A DNA stretch of 64,000 nucleotides from Duganella sp. Root1480D1 (lineage in GTDB: Bacteria; Pseudomonadota; Gammaproteobacteria; Burkholderiales; Burkholderiaceae_D): positions 388,349-452,348 of the forward strand of contig NZ_LMFZ01000023.1 of NCBI RefSeq assembly GCF_001427305.1, in the 5' to 3' direction. The translations under genes and the position numbers were made by a program. Positions 18,717 to 27,260 of this stretch are shown here, piece by piece. The stretch's first letter is position 1. Each line of letters starts with the position of its first letter. The notes under the pieces are model-generated. The model searched no databases. It saw nothing but the letters and a program-made list of their open reading frames with translations, and was not told where the DNA came from.

Positions 18717-19901
18717 TCAGCCCTCCTCTTTCGCCGTTTCGCGCGCTCGGATCAGCGCGCGCTGCGTGATGACAGGCCCCAGCACTTCCATGAACAGCGT
18801 CATGGCAGCCAGCGCGGCCAGCTCATCGACCAGCACAATGCCCATGTAGCGCGTCTGTTCAAGCAGCAGGATGGCGAACACCGACATCGGCGACAATGCC
18901 ACCCCGATCAACGCCCCCTTGCGCCACGAAATGCCCGCCACGTGGGATAACAAGGCAACGGCAATGGTCTTGGTGGCAAAGCGCACCAGCAACAGCAAGG
19001 CCCCCAGCGAAGCGCCGAACACCACGCGCTGCCAGTCAAGCGTGGACACTGCGAACACGAACAGCAGCACCGTCAACAGTTCGCCGATCGCGCCGAAATT
19101 ACGCTGCGTGCGCGTGAAGGTCACGCGGCGATGGCGCGCCATCAGGCCGAACGTCAGCGTCGCCAGCACCGGCGACAAGTCGGCCGCCTGCGTGATCGAC
19201 ACCAGCAGCACGACCACCATGGCAAAGGCCACGGTACCGTCGCGCGCCAACGTACCGAGGCTGCGCAACAGCGCTGGCACCAGCATGCCTGCCACCGCGC
19301 CGAGCACGGCCGAAGCAAGCAACTCGATCACGCTGCGCGACACAGCTTGCGTCAGGCTGCCTGATGTCTGGAACACCCAGAAGCCCACCACCACCTTGAA
19401 CACAAACAGCGCCAGCACACAGTTCATTGCCACCAGGTGCAGCAAGCGCTCAGTCACCTGGCCCGAGCTGCGCTCCTCATTAATCACGCGCAGCACGCCA
19501 GCCGGCGAACTCGACATCGCCAAGGAAGCAAGCAGCAGCGCCGTCAACGGCGGCATCCCTTGCCAGTAAGCGATCAGGAACACTGCGCCGAATGTAAGCG
19601 CGGATTCTGCAAGGCCACTGACGGCAATCCAGGGATTGACGCGCAGCCAGCGCAGGTTGATACGGTAACCAAATTCAAACAGGATAAGGCCGAAAGCGAT
19701 ATTGGCGAGCAGGGCTACCTGGCTGCTGCCATCCGGCACAAGAAGATCGGGCATGGCCTGTGCAAGCAGGAAACCCACCAGGCCGTACACACTGATGCGC
19801 GGCAGATTGGTCCAACGATGAACGAACTCGCCAGCAAGCCAGGCAAGCAACATGGCGCAAGGCCATGCGAGTTCGTCAGAGATGACTAACAAATCGGTCA
19901 T
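18717..19901 (-). CDS. Cation:proton antiporter, CPA2 (Kef-type) family
   Basis: A 394-residue inner-membrane antiporter with about 12 hydrophobic segments; there is no TrkA-N/RCK domain at the C-terminus, unlike full KefB/KefC. Segments such as [17 protein letters not shown] and [21 protein letters not shown] match the CPA2 core. It is first in an operon with ybdK, the TIMP-like gene and the basic-tail gene. Pairing with a gamma-glutamyl ligase relative is interesting because Kef systems respond to glutathione adducts, but regulation is not shown here. Confidence 0.8.
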   Translation of the reverse strand: MTDLLVISDELAWPCAMLLAWLAGEFVHRWTNLPRISVYGLVGFLLAQAMPDLLVPDGSSQVALLANIAFGLILFEFGYRINLRWLRVNPWIAVSGLAESALTFGAVFLIAYWQGMPPLTALLLASLAMSSSPAGVLRVINEERSSGQVTERLLHLVAMNCVLALFVFKVVVGFWVFQTSGSLTQAVSRSVIELLASAVLGAVAGMLVPALLRSLGTLARDGTVAFAMVVVLLVSITQAADLSPVLATLTFGLMARHRRVTFTRTQRNFGAIGELLTVLLFVFAVSTLDWQRVVFGASLGALLLLVRFATKTIAVALLSHVAGISWRKGALIGVALSPMSVFAILLLEQTRYMGIVLVDELAALAAMTLFMEVLGPVITQRALIRARETAKEEG

Positions 19902-19962
19902 AAACGTACCTCCGAGCCGTACTATATTGCATTTGTGAAAAACACGTCACACTTATCTCCGT

Positions 19963-19968
19963 TACAAT
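19963..19968 (+). promoter_or_regulatory. Candidate -10 box just before fghA
   Basis: TACAAT ends 7 bases before the ATG at 19976, and no ribosome site is visible, suggesting a leaderless or very short leader transcript. An inverted GTGA(N8)TCAC at 19935-19950 lies just upstream. Confidence 0.3.
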
Positions 19969-19975
19969 GCCATGC

Positions 19976-20821
19976 ATGGACATGATCAGCGAACACGTTT
20001 GCCATGGTGGAGTGCAGCGCTTCTACCGCCATGAGTCGGAAGCGATTGGCTTGCCAATGCGCTTCTCCATCTTCATTCCTCCGCAGGCAGCGCAAGGGCC
20101 ATTGCCCGCGCTGTTCTATCTCGCGGGGCTTACCTGCACCGAGGAGACCTTTGCCATCAAGGCCGGCGCGCAGCAGCATGCTGCGCGTGAAGGCCTGATC
20201 CTCATCGCGCCGGACACCAGTCCGCGCGGCGCCGGCATTGAAGGCGAAACGGCGAGCTGGGACATCGGCGAGGGCGCAGGCTTTTACCTCGATGCGACGC
20301 AAGCGCCGTGGTCGCAGCATTACTGCATGGAGAGCTACATCCACGAGCTGCGCCGACTGGTGATCGATGAATTGCCGGTCGATGCAAAACGCATCGGCAT
20401 CTTCGGCCATTCGATGGGCGGGCATGGTGCGTTGACGCTTGCCCTGCGCAGGCCGGACCTGTTCCGCAGTGTCTCGGCCTTCGCGCCGATTGCCGCACCG
20501 GTACGCTGCCCATGGGGACAGAAGGCTTTCGCCGGCTACCTGGGACCGGATAAGGAGACCTGGCTGCAGCACGACGCCAGCGCGCTGATGGCCGTGCAGG
20601 ACGAAGCGCCCTTCCCCCATGGCATCCTGATCGACCAGGGCCTGGCCGACAAGTTCCTTGAGGAGCAGTTATATCCGGGAGTGTTCGAGGATGCGTGCCG
20701 CGCCGCCGGACAACCTTTGGAGCTGCGCCGGCATGCGGGCTACGATCATGGCTACTACTTTATTTCGAGCTTCATTGGCGACCATGTGAAGATGCATAGC
20801 CGCCAGTTGAAAGAGCTTTGA
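19976..20821 (+). CDS. fghA: S-formylglutathione hydrolase
   Basis: Hydrolyses S-formylglutathione to formate and glutathione, the last step of glutathione-dependent formaldehyde detoxification. About 281 residues of esterase D fold: LAGLTCTEETF at the oxyanion loop, nucleophile Ser in GHSMGGHGAL, and the HAGYDHGYYF His motif near the C-terminus. Its product formate could feed the formate dehydrogenase at 6285-10783. The start is uncertain among ATGs at 19967, 19976 and 19982; MDMISEH fits family N-termini. No formaldehyde dehydrogenase gene is adjacent. Confidence 0.92.
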   Translation: MDMISEHVCHGGVQRFYRHESEAIGLPMRFSIFIPPQAAQGPLPALFYLAGLTCTEETFAIKAGAQQHAAREGLILIAPDTSPRGAGIEGETASWDIGEGAGFYLDATQAPWSQHYCMESYIHELRRLVIDELPVDAKRIGIFGHSMGGHGALTLALRRPDLFRSVSAFAPIAAPVRCPWGQKAFAGYLGPDKETWLQHDASALMAVQDEAPFPHGILIDQGLADKFLEEQLYPGVFEDACRAAGQPLELRRHAGYDHGYYFISSFIGDHVKMHSRQLKEL

Positions 20822-20828
20822 AGCGAAT

Positions 20829-21782
20829 TTACTTCGTCAGCACCTTGCGGATGGTCTCCGCCAGTTCTTCCGCCACGAATTTGGCCACGTAAGCGTCGGC
20901 GCCGACGCCTTTCACGTGGTCTTCGTTGGTCTTGCCCGACAGCGAAGAGTGGATCACCACCGGGATCCTGGAGAAGCGTGCATCCTGCTTCACAAGGCGG
21001 GTCAGCGTAAAGCCATCCATCTCCGGCATTTCCAGGTCGGTCAGCACCAGGGCCACGCGGTCTTCCACCGGGATGCCTTCGGCCTTGCAGCCTTCGGCGA
21101 TGTGATTCAGCTTATCCCAGGCTTCCTTACCGGTCTTCATCATCACGAACGGCGCATGCATGGCTTCCAGGCCGCGCTCGATCAGGTTACGGGCCACGAC
21201 TGAATCGTCGGCGGCCAGGATGAAGGTGCCAGGCTTCAGCGGCAGGCGGCCCACTGCGGTTTCATCGATGTCCTTGCCGTCGCTCGGGGTCAGGTTGCGC
21301 AGGATGGTTTCCACGTCCAGCACCTGTGCCAGGCGGGTGTTCTGCACGTCGCCATCGACACGCGCGATGGAGGTGACCATGCCGCCACCATGACTGCCTT
21401 CCGCGCTCAGAACCTGGCTCCAGTCCAGGCGCACGATCTCGTCCACCGATTCAACGGCAAAGGCCTGGGTGGTGCGCGCGAATTCAGTCACCAGCATGAT
21501 GTTCAGGCCAGTCTTCGGCTTCACGCCGACGATGCCCGGCAGGTCCATCACAGGAATGATCTGTCCGCGCAGGTTGACCACGCCCAGCATGTGCGGCTCC
21601 GAACCCGCGACTGCAGTCACGGTCGGCATCGCGACGATCTCGCGGATCTTGAAGACGTTGATGCCGTATAGCTCGGAATTGCCGCTGGTGCCATCGACGC
21701 CCAGGCGGAACAACAGCAGCTCGAACTTGTTGGAGTTTGTGAGGTTACTACGCTCGTCAACTTCTTGTTGAACGGAATTCAT
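20829..21782 (-). CDS. cheV: Chemotaxis coupling protein CheV (CheW-REC)
   Basis: Couples chemoreceptors to the CheA kinase with a phosphorylatable receiver. The 317-residue protein has an N-terminal CheW domain (residues 15-165, with MLGVVNLRGQIIPVMDL) and a C-terminal receiver (185-317) with acidic pocket AADDS, phospho-acceptor Asp in LVLTDLEMPEMDG, Ser/Thr in IHSSLSG and Lys in YVAKF. The ATG at 21782 has GGAG 7 bases upstream; a TTG at 21794 is less likely. A possible flagellar sigma-28 promoter precedes it. Confidence 0.93.
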   Translation of the reverse strand: MNSVQQEVDERSNLTNSNKFELLLFRLGVDGTSGNSELYGINVFKIREIVAMPTVTAVAGSEPHMLGVVNLRGQIIPVMDLPGIVGVKPKTGLNIMLVTEFARTTQAFAVESVDEIVRLDWSQVLSAEGSHGGGMVTSIARVDGDVQNTRLAQVLDVETILRNLTPSDGKDIDETAVGRLPLKPGTFILAADDSVVARNLIERGLEAMHAPFVMMKTGKEAWDKLNHIAEGCKAEGIPVEDRVALVLTDLEMPEMDGFTLTRLVKQDARFSRIPVVIHSSLSGKTNEDHVKGVGADAYVAKFVAEELAETIRKVLTK

Positions 21783-21828
21783 CGATCGCTCCAATCTGCT
21801 TTAAATGGCATTCCCTTTGGTATGGAAT

Positions 21829-21855
21829 GTTTCGGCAGTATACCGGCCTTTTTTT
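21829..21855 (-). promoter_or_regulatory. Possible sigma-28 (FliA) promoter of cheV
   Basis: On the minus strand an A-tract (plus 21849-21855) lies 12 bases before GCCGAAAC (plus 21829-21836). The FliA consensus is TAAAGTTT-N11-GCCGATAA; the -10 half matches well, the -35 half only partly. A chemotaxis target makes it plausible. Confidence 0.35.
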
Positions 21856-21883
21856 GACATCCGGGAGCGATGAGGGGCAGAAA

Positions 21884-21915
21884 CAACAAAAAAAGGACGC
21901 GCGTTGGCGTCCTTT
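21884..21915 (-). terminator. Rho-independent terminator after tRNA-Gly
   Basis: On the minus strand, AAAGGACGC (plus 21907-21915) pairs perfectly with GCGTCCTTT (plus 21892-21900) over a 6-base loop and runs into TTTTGTTG. It lies 9 bases past the tRNA 3' end. Confidence 0.85.
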
Positions 21916-21924
21916 CAAGAATTC

Positions 21925-22000
21925 TGGAGCGGGAAAAGAGTCTCGAACTCTCGACCTCAACCTTGGCAAGGTTGCGCTCTACCAACTGAGCTATTCCCGC
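21925..22000 (-). tRNA. tRNA-Gly (anticodon GCC)
   Basis: A 76-base cloverleaf with encoded CCA. The acceptor GCGGGAA pairs with TTCCCGC, the D arm has AGCTC...GAGC, the anticodon loop is CTTGCCAAG giving GCC, and the T arm GAGAGTTCGAGACTCT contains the conserved TTCGA. It is followed by a strong terminator. Confidence 0.97.
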
Positions 22001-22065
22001 AGAGGAGGCGTTATTATGACAGCCACTGTCCTGAGTGACAAGTTCTTTTTCGTTTATCATCCTCC

Positions 22066-22071
22066 TATAAT
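22066..22071 (+). promoter_or_regulatory. TATAAT placed 6 bases before the antiporter ATG
   Basis: A perfect -10 box ends 6 bases before the ATG at 22078 (TATAATGGCCGCATG), with no ribosome site between. The same arrangement recurs at 51566-51571, so a leaderless transcript is likely. Confidence 0.4.
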
Positions 22072-22077
22072 GGCCGC

Positions 22078-23724
22078 ATGGATTCTATCGAGATAGTTTT
22101 GGCAATGCTGCTGGCCGTCATCGCCAGCGCCTACATGAAGCGGATGCTGCCGGCCGGCATTCCCCTCCCCCTGGTGCAGATCGGCCTTGGCGCCGGCATT
22201 GCCGCGTGGTCCGGCCATGGCATCCAGCTCGACCCGGAAATGTTCTTCCTTCTGTTCATCCCGCCGCTGCTGTTCCTCGATGGCTGGCGCATCCCCAACA
22301 CGGGCCTGTTCCGTGACCGCGTCGTGATCCTGGAATTGGCGCTCGGCCTGGTGATCTTCACCGTGCTTGGCGCCGGCTACCTGATCCACTGGATGATTCC
22401 CGCCATGCCATTGCCGGTGGCGTTCGCGCTGGCGGCCATCCTGTCGCCAACCGATCCGATTGCGGTCGGCTCCATCGCTTCGCGTGCGCCGATCCCGAAA
22501 CGCCTGATGCACATTCTGGAAGGCGAAGCCTTGCTGAACGATGCCAGTGGCCTGGTGTGCTTCCGCTTCGCCGTGGCTGCCGCCTTGACCGGCACCTTCT
22601 CGCTGACCACCGCATCGCTGACCTTTGTCTGGCTGGCGGCCGCCGGCATTGCCACCGGCGTGGCGGTAACCCTGGCCATCGCCTGGCTGCAAGGCCGGCT
22701 CACCATGCGCTATGGCGAGCCGGCTGGTTCGCCTATCCTGGTCAGCCTGCTGATTCCCTTTGGCGCCTACCTGGTCGCAGAGCGCCTGCACGCCTCGGGC
22801 ATCCTGGCCGCCGTGGCGGCCGGCATCACCATGAGTTATGTGGAGCTGGGCGGCCAGGCGCTGGCCGCCACCCGCATCCAGCGTACCGCCGTGTGGGACA
22901 CGGTGCAGTTCACGCTGAACGGCGTGATGTTCGTGCTGCTCGGCGAGCAGCTGCCCGACATCCTGCGCGGCGCCAGCGAATCGCTGGAGCAAAGCGGCCA
23001 CATCAACTCATGGTGGCTGGTGCTGTATGCCTTCACCATCAGCTTCGGCCTGATTGCACTGCGCTTCGTATGGGTGTGGGCGACCCTGCGCGTGACTCTG
23101 TATCGCCGCAGCCGCCGCGCCACCGCGGCGCAAGGCGGCAAGCCGCACTGGCGCCTGTTGCTGGCGACCGCCTTGGCGGGTGCGCGTGGTGCGATCACCC
23201 TGGCAGGCGTGCTGACCTTGCCGCTGTTCCTGCCGAACGGCGATCCGTTCCCGGCACGCGACCTGACCATCCTGCTTGCCAGCTCGGTGATCCTGATTTC
23301 CCTGCTGGCCGCCAGCATCGGCTTGCCACGCCTGTTAGGCGGCATGCGTTTCCCCGAGGAGCCGGCGGAGCGCCAGCAGGAAGACATGGCGCGGCGCCAG
23401 GCAGCATCGGCCGCCATTGCCGCCATCGAGCGCGCCGAACTGGCGCTGGCCGACGCCCACCATCCGGACGTGCTGCCGCAAGCCGCGGCGCGCGTGATCG
23501 CGCTGTATGAATACCGCCTGAACGTGGCCTGGTCGGCGGAAGACCAGAACAAGGAACACTTCCGCAAACTGGACCGCGCCGAGCGCGAGCTGCGCCTGGC
23601 GGCCATGGCGGCCGAACGCCAGGCCATCTTCGAGCTGGCGCGCCACCATCACATTTCCGACGAAACGGCACGCAAGCTGGTGCGCGAGATTGACCTCGTC
23701 GAAGCACGCCACCAGAAGAAATGA
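22078..23724 (+). CDS. Na+/H+ antiporter, CPA1 (NhaP-type) family
   Basis: A 548-residue antiporter. About 12 membrane segments cover residues 1-420, with ILSPTDPIAVGSI and the GEALLNDASGL motif holding the ion-binding Asn-Asp pair typical of CPA1. A 120-residue soluble helical tail (420-548) is rich in Arg, Glu and Ala and probably regulatory. It heads a three-gene operon: its stop overlaps the sensor kinase start (23721-23724). Co-expression with a LytS/LytR-type pair suggests that the system senses or controls ion or cell-wall stress. Confidence 0.85.
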   Translation: MDSIEIVLAMLLAVIASAYMKRMLPAGIPLPLVQIGLGAGIAAWSGHGIQLDPEMFFLLFIPPLLFLDGWRIPNTGLFRDRVVILELALGLVIFTVLGAGYLIHWMIPAMPLPVAFALAAILSPTDPIAVGSIASRAPIPKRLMHILEGEALLNDASGLVCFRFAVAAALTGTFSLTTASLTFVWLAAAGIATGVAVTLAIAWLQGRLTMRYGEPAGSPILVSLLIPFGAYLVAERLHASGILAAVAAGITMSYVELGGQALAATRIQRTAVWDTVQFTLNGVMFVLLGEQLPDILRGASESLEQSGHINSWWLVLYAFTISFGLIALRFVWVWATLRVTLYRRSRRATAAQGGKPHWRLLLATALAGARGAITLAGVLTLPLFLPNGDPFPARDLTILLASSVILISLLAASIGLPRLLGGMRFPEEPAERQQEDMARRQAASAAIAAIERAELALADAHHPDVLPQAAARVIALYEYRLNVAWSAEDQNKEHFRKLDRAERELRLAAMAAERQAIFELARHHHISDETARKLVREIDLVEARHQKK

Positions 23725-24785
23725 ACCGGCGCGCCACGCTTTCACTGGTTAGCGCCTGGCTGCTGTTCTGGGCCTTGATGGTGACTACCGCGGTGCAGGA
23801 CTTCCTGCGCCAAGACGACCACGGGCCGCTGTGGCAGCCTATCCTGTGGGAGTCGTCGTCGATGGCAGTGGCCTCCCTGCTGCTTGCGCTGCAGCGGCTT
23901 TGTACCCGCCGCCATGACGTCCTGTTGGCAACGCCTTCGCGCTGGTTCGCGCGGCAGGCCCTTTGGCTACCGGTGTGGTGGATCCTTTTCACGCCGCTGG
24001 CATTCGGCATCCGGCATGGCGTCTATGCCCTGCTTGGCGCCGAATACCGGCACGAGCCCTGGGGCGAGACTTTCCTGTACGAGAACGTGAAGATCTCGGT
24101 CTTCATCATTATCTTCACCCTGATTACCTTTGGCGTATTGTCGTACCGTGCGGCGGAGCAAGCCAACGCCCAGTTGCGCACGGCCCAATTGCACCAGCTT
24201 ACGCAGCAGATGCAGCCGCATTTCCTGTTCAATGCACTGAACACGATCTCTTCGCTGATGCACACCGACGTCGAACGCGCGGATACCACGCTGGTGCAGT
24301 TGGCCGACGTGCTGCGTGCGACACTGGATATCAGCGGCCAGCAGCAGGCGCCGCTATTGACCGAATTGCGGCTGCTGCGTGGTTACGCAAGGCTGATGGA
24401 AGAACGCTTTGCCGATCGCGTGCAGATCGAATGGCAGATTGATGCGGCCTGCGGCGACTGCCTGGTGCCCGTGATGAGCATGCAGCCTTTGCTGGAAAAC
24501 GTGTTCAAGCACACCGTCGAGCGGCGGCGCGGGGTAACGAAGATCGCCATCAGCGCGCAACGTGATGGCGGGGTATTGCTGCTCGCAATCAGCGACGATG
24601 CGGGACGGCTGGCCGAAGGTGCCGGCGACGCCAACATTGGCGGCACGGGCGACGCTGGAGGTATCGGCGTGCGCAACTTGCGGGAACGGCTGCAGGCGCT
24701 GCATGGCGCGCAGGCAACGTTCCGGCTGATGCAGCTTGAGCCGGCCGGAGTACGGGCGGAGATGAGGCTGCCATGCGTGTCCTGA
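23721..24785 (+). CDS. LytS/YehU-type sensor histidine kinase
   Basis: A 354-residue membrane kinase with four hydrophobic segments in residues 5-145, followed by a His_kinase (PF06580-type) domain. The phospho-acceptor His is in QMQPHFLFNALNTI (near residue 170), and the HATPase_c region has MQPLLENVFKH (N-box) and GIGVRNLRERL (G-box). The start overlaps the antiporter stop and the end overlaps the response regulator by 13 bases. The stimulus is unknown. Confidence 0.88.
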   Translation: MNRRATLSLVSAWLLFWALMVTTAVQDFLRQDDHGPLWQPILWESSSMAVASLLLALQRLCTRRHDVLLATPSRWFARQALWLPVWWILFTPLAFGIRHGVYALLGAEYRHEPWGETFLYENVKISVFIIIFTLITFGVLSYRAAEQANAQLRTAQLHQLTQQMQPHFLFNALNTISSLMHTDVERADTTLVQLADVLRATLDISGQQQAPLLTELRLLRGYARLMEERFADRVQIEWQIDAACGDCLVPVMSMQPLLENVFKHTVERRRGVTKIAISAQRDGGVLLLAISDDAGRLAEGAGDANIGGTGDAGGIGVRNLRERLQALHGAQATFRLMQLEPAGVRAEMRLPCVS

Positions 24786-25507
24786 TCGTTGACGACGAAC
24801 GCCCGGCACGCGACAAGCTGCGCCGCATGCTGGAGCAGGAGGCAGGCGTGGCAGCAATCGACGAAGCGCGCGATGGCGTGGAAGCGCTGGAGAAAGTCGC
24901 CAGCTTCGCCCCCGATGCCATCTTCCTCGACGTACAGATGCCGGAAGTCAGCGGCCTGGAAGTAGCCGCCTCCCTGCCCCAGCCAGCACCGCTGGTGGTG
25001 TTCGCCACCGCTTTCGACGAATACGCCGTGCCGGCTTTCGATGCCAACGCCATCGACTACCTGCTGAAGCCCTTCGACGCCGCGCGCCTGCAGCGCGCCA
25101 TGCAACGGCTGCGCGAACGCCTGGCCAGCCGCGCCGCCCAGGCGCAACCCGCCCCAGGCGGCCTTGCAGCCCATGGCCTGCCGCTGCAACAATTGCTGGT
25201 CAGCGAGCGCGGCGGCACCCGCGTGGTGGCAGTGGCCGACATCCAATGGCTCGAAACCGCCGACAACTATGTCGCACTGCACACGCCGCAAGGCGCGCCC
25301 CTGCTGCGTCAGACCCTGACCGACCTGCTGGAGAGCCTGGGCAGCCAATTCCTTCGCTGCCACCGCCGCGCAGCCGTCCGGCTCTCCCTGGTCGACAAGA
25401 TCGACCAGGAGGGCCAACTGGTCCTGCACAACGGTACCCTGGTTCCCCTCGGCCGCAACTTCAAGGCCGCCATCCTGGAAGCCCTCGCCCATCGGCAATC
25501 CCGATAA
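24773..25507 (+). CDS. LytTR-family response regulator
   Basis: A 244-residue DNA-binding regulator and partner of the preceding kinase. The receiver domain (1-115) has the acidic pair in IVDDE, phospho-acceptor Asp in IFLDVQMPE, Thr in VFATAFDEYAV and Lys in YLLKPFD. The LytTR domain (140-244) shows IQWLETADNYV and FLRCHRRAAV. LytTR proteins bind paired short direct repeats; none is obvious in the nearest upstream region. Confidence 0.9.
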   Translation: MRVLIVDDERPARDKLRRMLEQEAGVAAIDEARDGVEALEKVASFAPDAIFLDVQMPEVSGLEVAASLPQPAPLVVFATAFDEYAVPAFDANAIDYLLKPFDAARLQRAMQRLRERLASRAAQAQPAPGGLAAHGLPLQQLLVSERGGTRVVAVADIQWLETADNYVALHTPQGAPLLRQTLTDLLESLGSQFLRCHRRAAVRLSLVDKIDQEGQLVLHNGTLVPLGRNFKAAILEALAHRQSR

Positions 25508-25584
25508 CTGGCATCGCCAATTCCCGTTTCCGTTTCACTCCGCGCGCCGCGACAATGGCGCCGTCCACAACCGAGGAGGAAATC

Positions 25585-26292
25585 ATGGAACGGGTATTGA
25601 TCGCCGGCGGCAGCTCCGGCATGGGATTGGCGCTTGCCGAGCGCCTGCTGCGCGAAGGTTGCGTGGTGACGATTGTCGGCAGATCGACGGAAAAGCTGGC
25701 AGACGCCCAGGAGAAACTGCCACAGCTCACGACTGTTGCGGCAGACATCACGCAAGAAGATCAGGTCGCCAGCCTGTTCGCGCAATGCGGCCGGTTTGAT
25801 CACATCGCCTGCACCGCTGCAGACATTGGCGGCGCCTACCAGCTATTGCCGGACACCGACGTCGCAGTCATGCGCAAGGCGATGGATTCCAAGCTGCTAG
25901 GCCCGCTCCTGCTGGCCAAGTATGGCGCCCCCTTCCTGTCCGCCTCCGGCAGCATTACCTTTACTTCCGGCATCGCCTACTGCCGTCCAGCGGCGCGCGG
26001 CTCGGTGGTGGCCGCAATAAATGGCGGCCTCAACTCGCTCACCTACGCCCTGGCGATAGAACTGGCGCCGCTCCGCGTCAACGCCGTATCACCCGGCTGG
26101 GTTGATTCGCCGATCTGGGAGTTTGTCGCTGGTGACGCCAAAGCCGGCATGCTGGAAGGCATGGCAAAGAAACTACCGCTTGGCCGTGTCGGCCATGTGG
26201 ACGACATAGCCGACGCCATCTGCTTCCTCATGCGAAACCGCTTCACCACCGGCAGTGTGTTGCACGTCGACGGCGGGCACCGGCTCGTGTAG
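25585..26292 (+). CDS. SDR-family protein lacking the YxxxK active site
   Basis: A 235-residue Rossmann-fold protein. The nucleotide-binding motif GGSSGMG (residues 7-13) and the C-terminal NAVSPGWVDSP and FTTGSVLHVDGGH are classical SDR. Where YxxxK normally follows the catalytic Ser, the sequence reads GSVVAAINGGLNSL, so the Tyr and Lys are absent. A group of SDRs with this N-G substitution exists; activity is uncertain. The ATG at 25585 has GAGGAGG just upstream; the longer frame overlaps the response regulator and is rejected. Its last 120 bases overlap the LysR gene in antisense. Confidence 0.75.
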   Translation: MERVLIAGGSSGMGLALAERLLREGCVVTIVGRSTEKLADAQEKLPQLTTVAADITQEDQVASLFAQCGRFDHIACTAADIGGAYQLLPDTDVAVMRKAMDSKLLGPLLLAKYGAPFLSASGSITFTSGIAYCRPAARGSVVAAINGGLNSLTYALAIELAPLRVNAVSPGWVDSPIWEFVAGDAKAGMLEGMAKKLPLGRVGHVDDIADAICFLMRNRFTTGSVLHVDGGHRLV

Positions 26293-27168
26293 CGCTGCGC
26301 GCTGCCGGAGCGTATCCTGGAACTGGCGCAAGGCAAGCGGCAGTTGCCTTGGCCGCCAGCTCATATGGATGCCAATGCGACCACCGCCTCCTTGCCACGG
26401 CAATGCGGCGATTCCAGCGTCCAGCCCAGCAACCGCCAGGCGCGGCATCAAGGCACAACCGAAGCCGGCGCGGACCATGCTCACGATCGCGCCCAGGCTG
26501 CCGTATTCGCCAGCCACTTGCGGCAACTGGTGCCCGGCGGCAGAAAAAGCGCTGTCAAACATGGCACGATAGGCACATCCCTGCGCGGTCACCAGAAAGC
26601 GTTCGGCCGCAACATGTTCTGCTCCAACGCTGGCAAACCCGCCAAGTGGGTGGCCGGCCGGCACCAGCAGGACCAGTTCGTCAGAACCGACGCATTCGCT
26701 GTGCAGGCCGCTATCATGGGGCGGCTGCGTGAACGAAAAACACAGGTCCAGCGAGCCATCCTTCACTGCTTCGCGCAGCGCGCCAGTGCCAGCCACCTGC
26801 AAATCAAGTTGCAGGCCGGGATGCTCGGCCTGGAAACCGGCCAGTATCGGCGCCAGCCAATGCGCACACAAGGTTTCCAGCGCCCCAAGCGACAGCTTGC
26901 CCCGCAACGCCGCGCAGCCAGCCACGGCAGCCTTGGCATCTGCTGCCAGCGCCAGCATGGACTCGGCATACTCGACCAGTTTTCCGCCCGCGTCGGTGAG
27001 CGCCAGCCTGCGCTGCGAGCGTTCGAACAGCGCCACGCCCAAGTCCGCTTCAAGCGCCTGGATCTGCTCGGTCACGCTGGACTGCGCGAGATGGACCTTC
27101 TGCCCAGCCTTGGTGAAGCTGAGCGTGGACGCCACCGCCAGGAAAGTTCGTAGATGTTTGAGCTGCAT
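26173..27168 (-). CDS. LysR-family transcriptional regulator with extended C-terminus
   Basis: A 331-residue LTTR. The winged HTH is at residues 1-60 (QLKHLRTFLAVASTLSFTKAGQKVHL) and the periplasmic-binding-like effector domain at 90-295. The usual family length is about 300; the last 36 residues here come from sequence antisense to the SDR gene and end in MADTAKR, apparently because an earlier stop is missing. The start may be ATG 27168 or 27177. Its likely targets are the divergent metallophosphoesterase or the convergent SDR gene; neither is proven. Confidence 0.82.
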   Translation of the reverse strand: MQLKHLRTFLAVASTLSFTKAGQKVHLAQSSVTEQIQALEADLGVALFERSQRRLALTDAGGKLVEYAESMLALAADAKAAVAGCAALRGKLSLGALETLCAHWLAPILAGFQAEHPGLQLDLQVAGTGALREAVKDGSLDLCFSFTQPPHDSGLHSECVGSDELVLLVPAGHPLGGFASVGAEHVAAERFLVTAQGCAYRAMFDSAFSAAGHQLPQVAGEYGSLGAIVSMVRAGFGCALMPRLAVAGLDAGIAALPWQGGGGRIGIHMSWRPRQLPLALRQFQDTLRQRAALHEPVPAVDVQHTAGGEAVSHEEADGVGYVVHMADTAKR

Positions 27169-27260
27169 GCTGCGCATTATCGCCGAGATCCCGCAAAAAA
27201 AAATCGTTTGAACTTTTGGTAGGTCTGCCTGTCCATAGCGGACTAACCAGGGAGACCATC

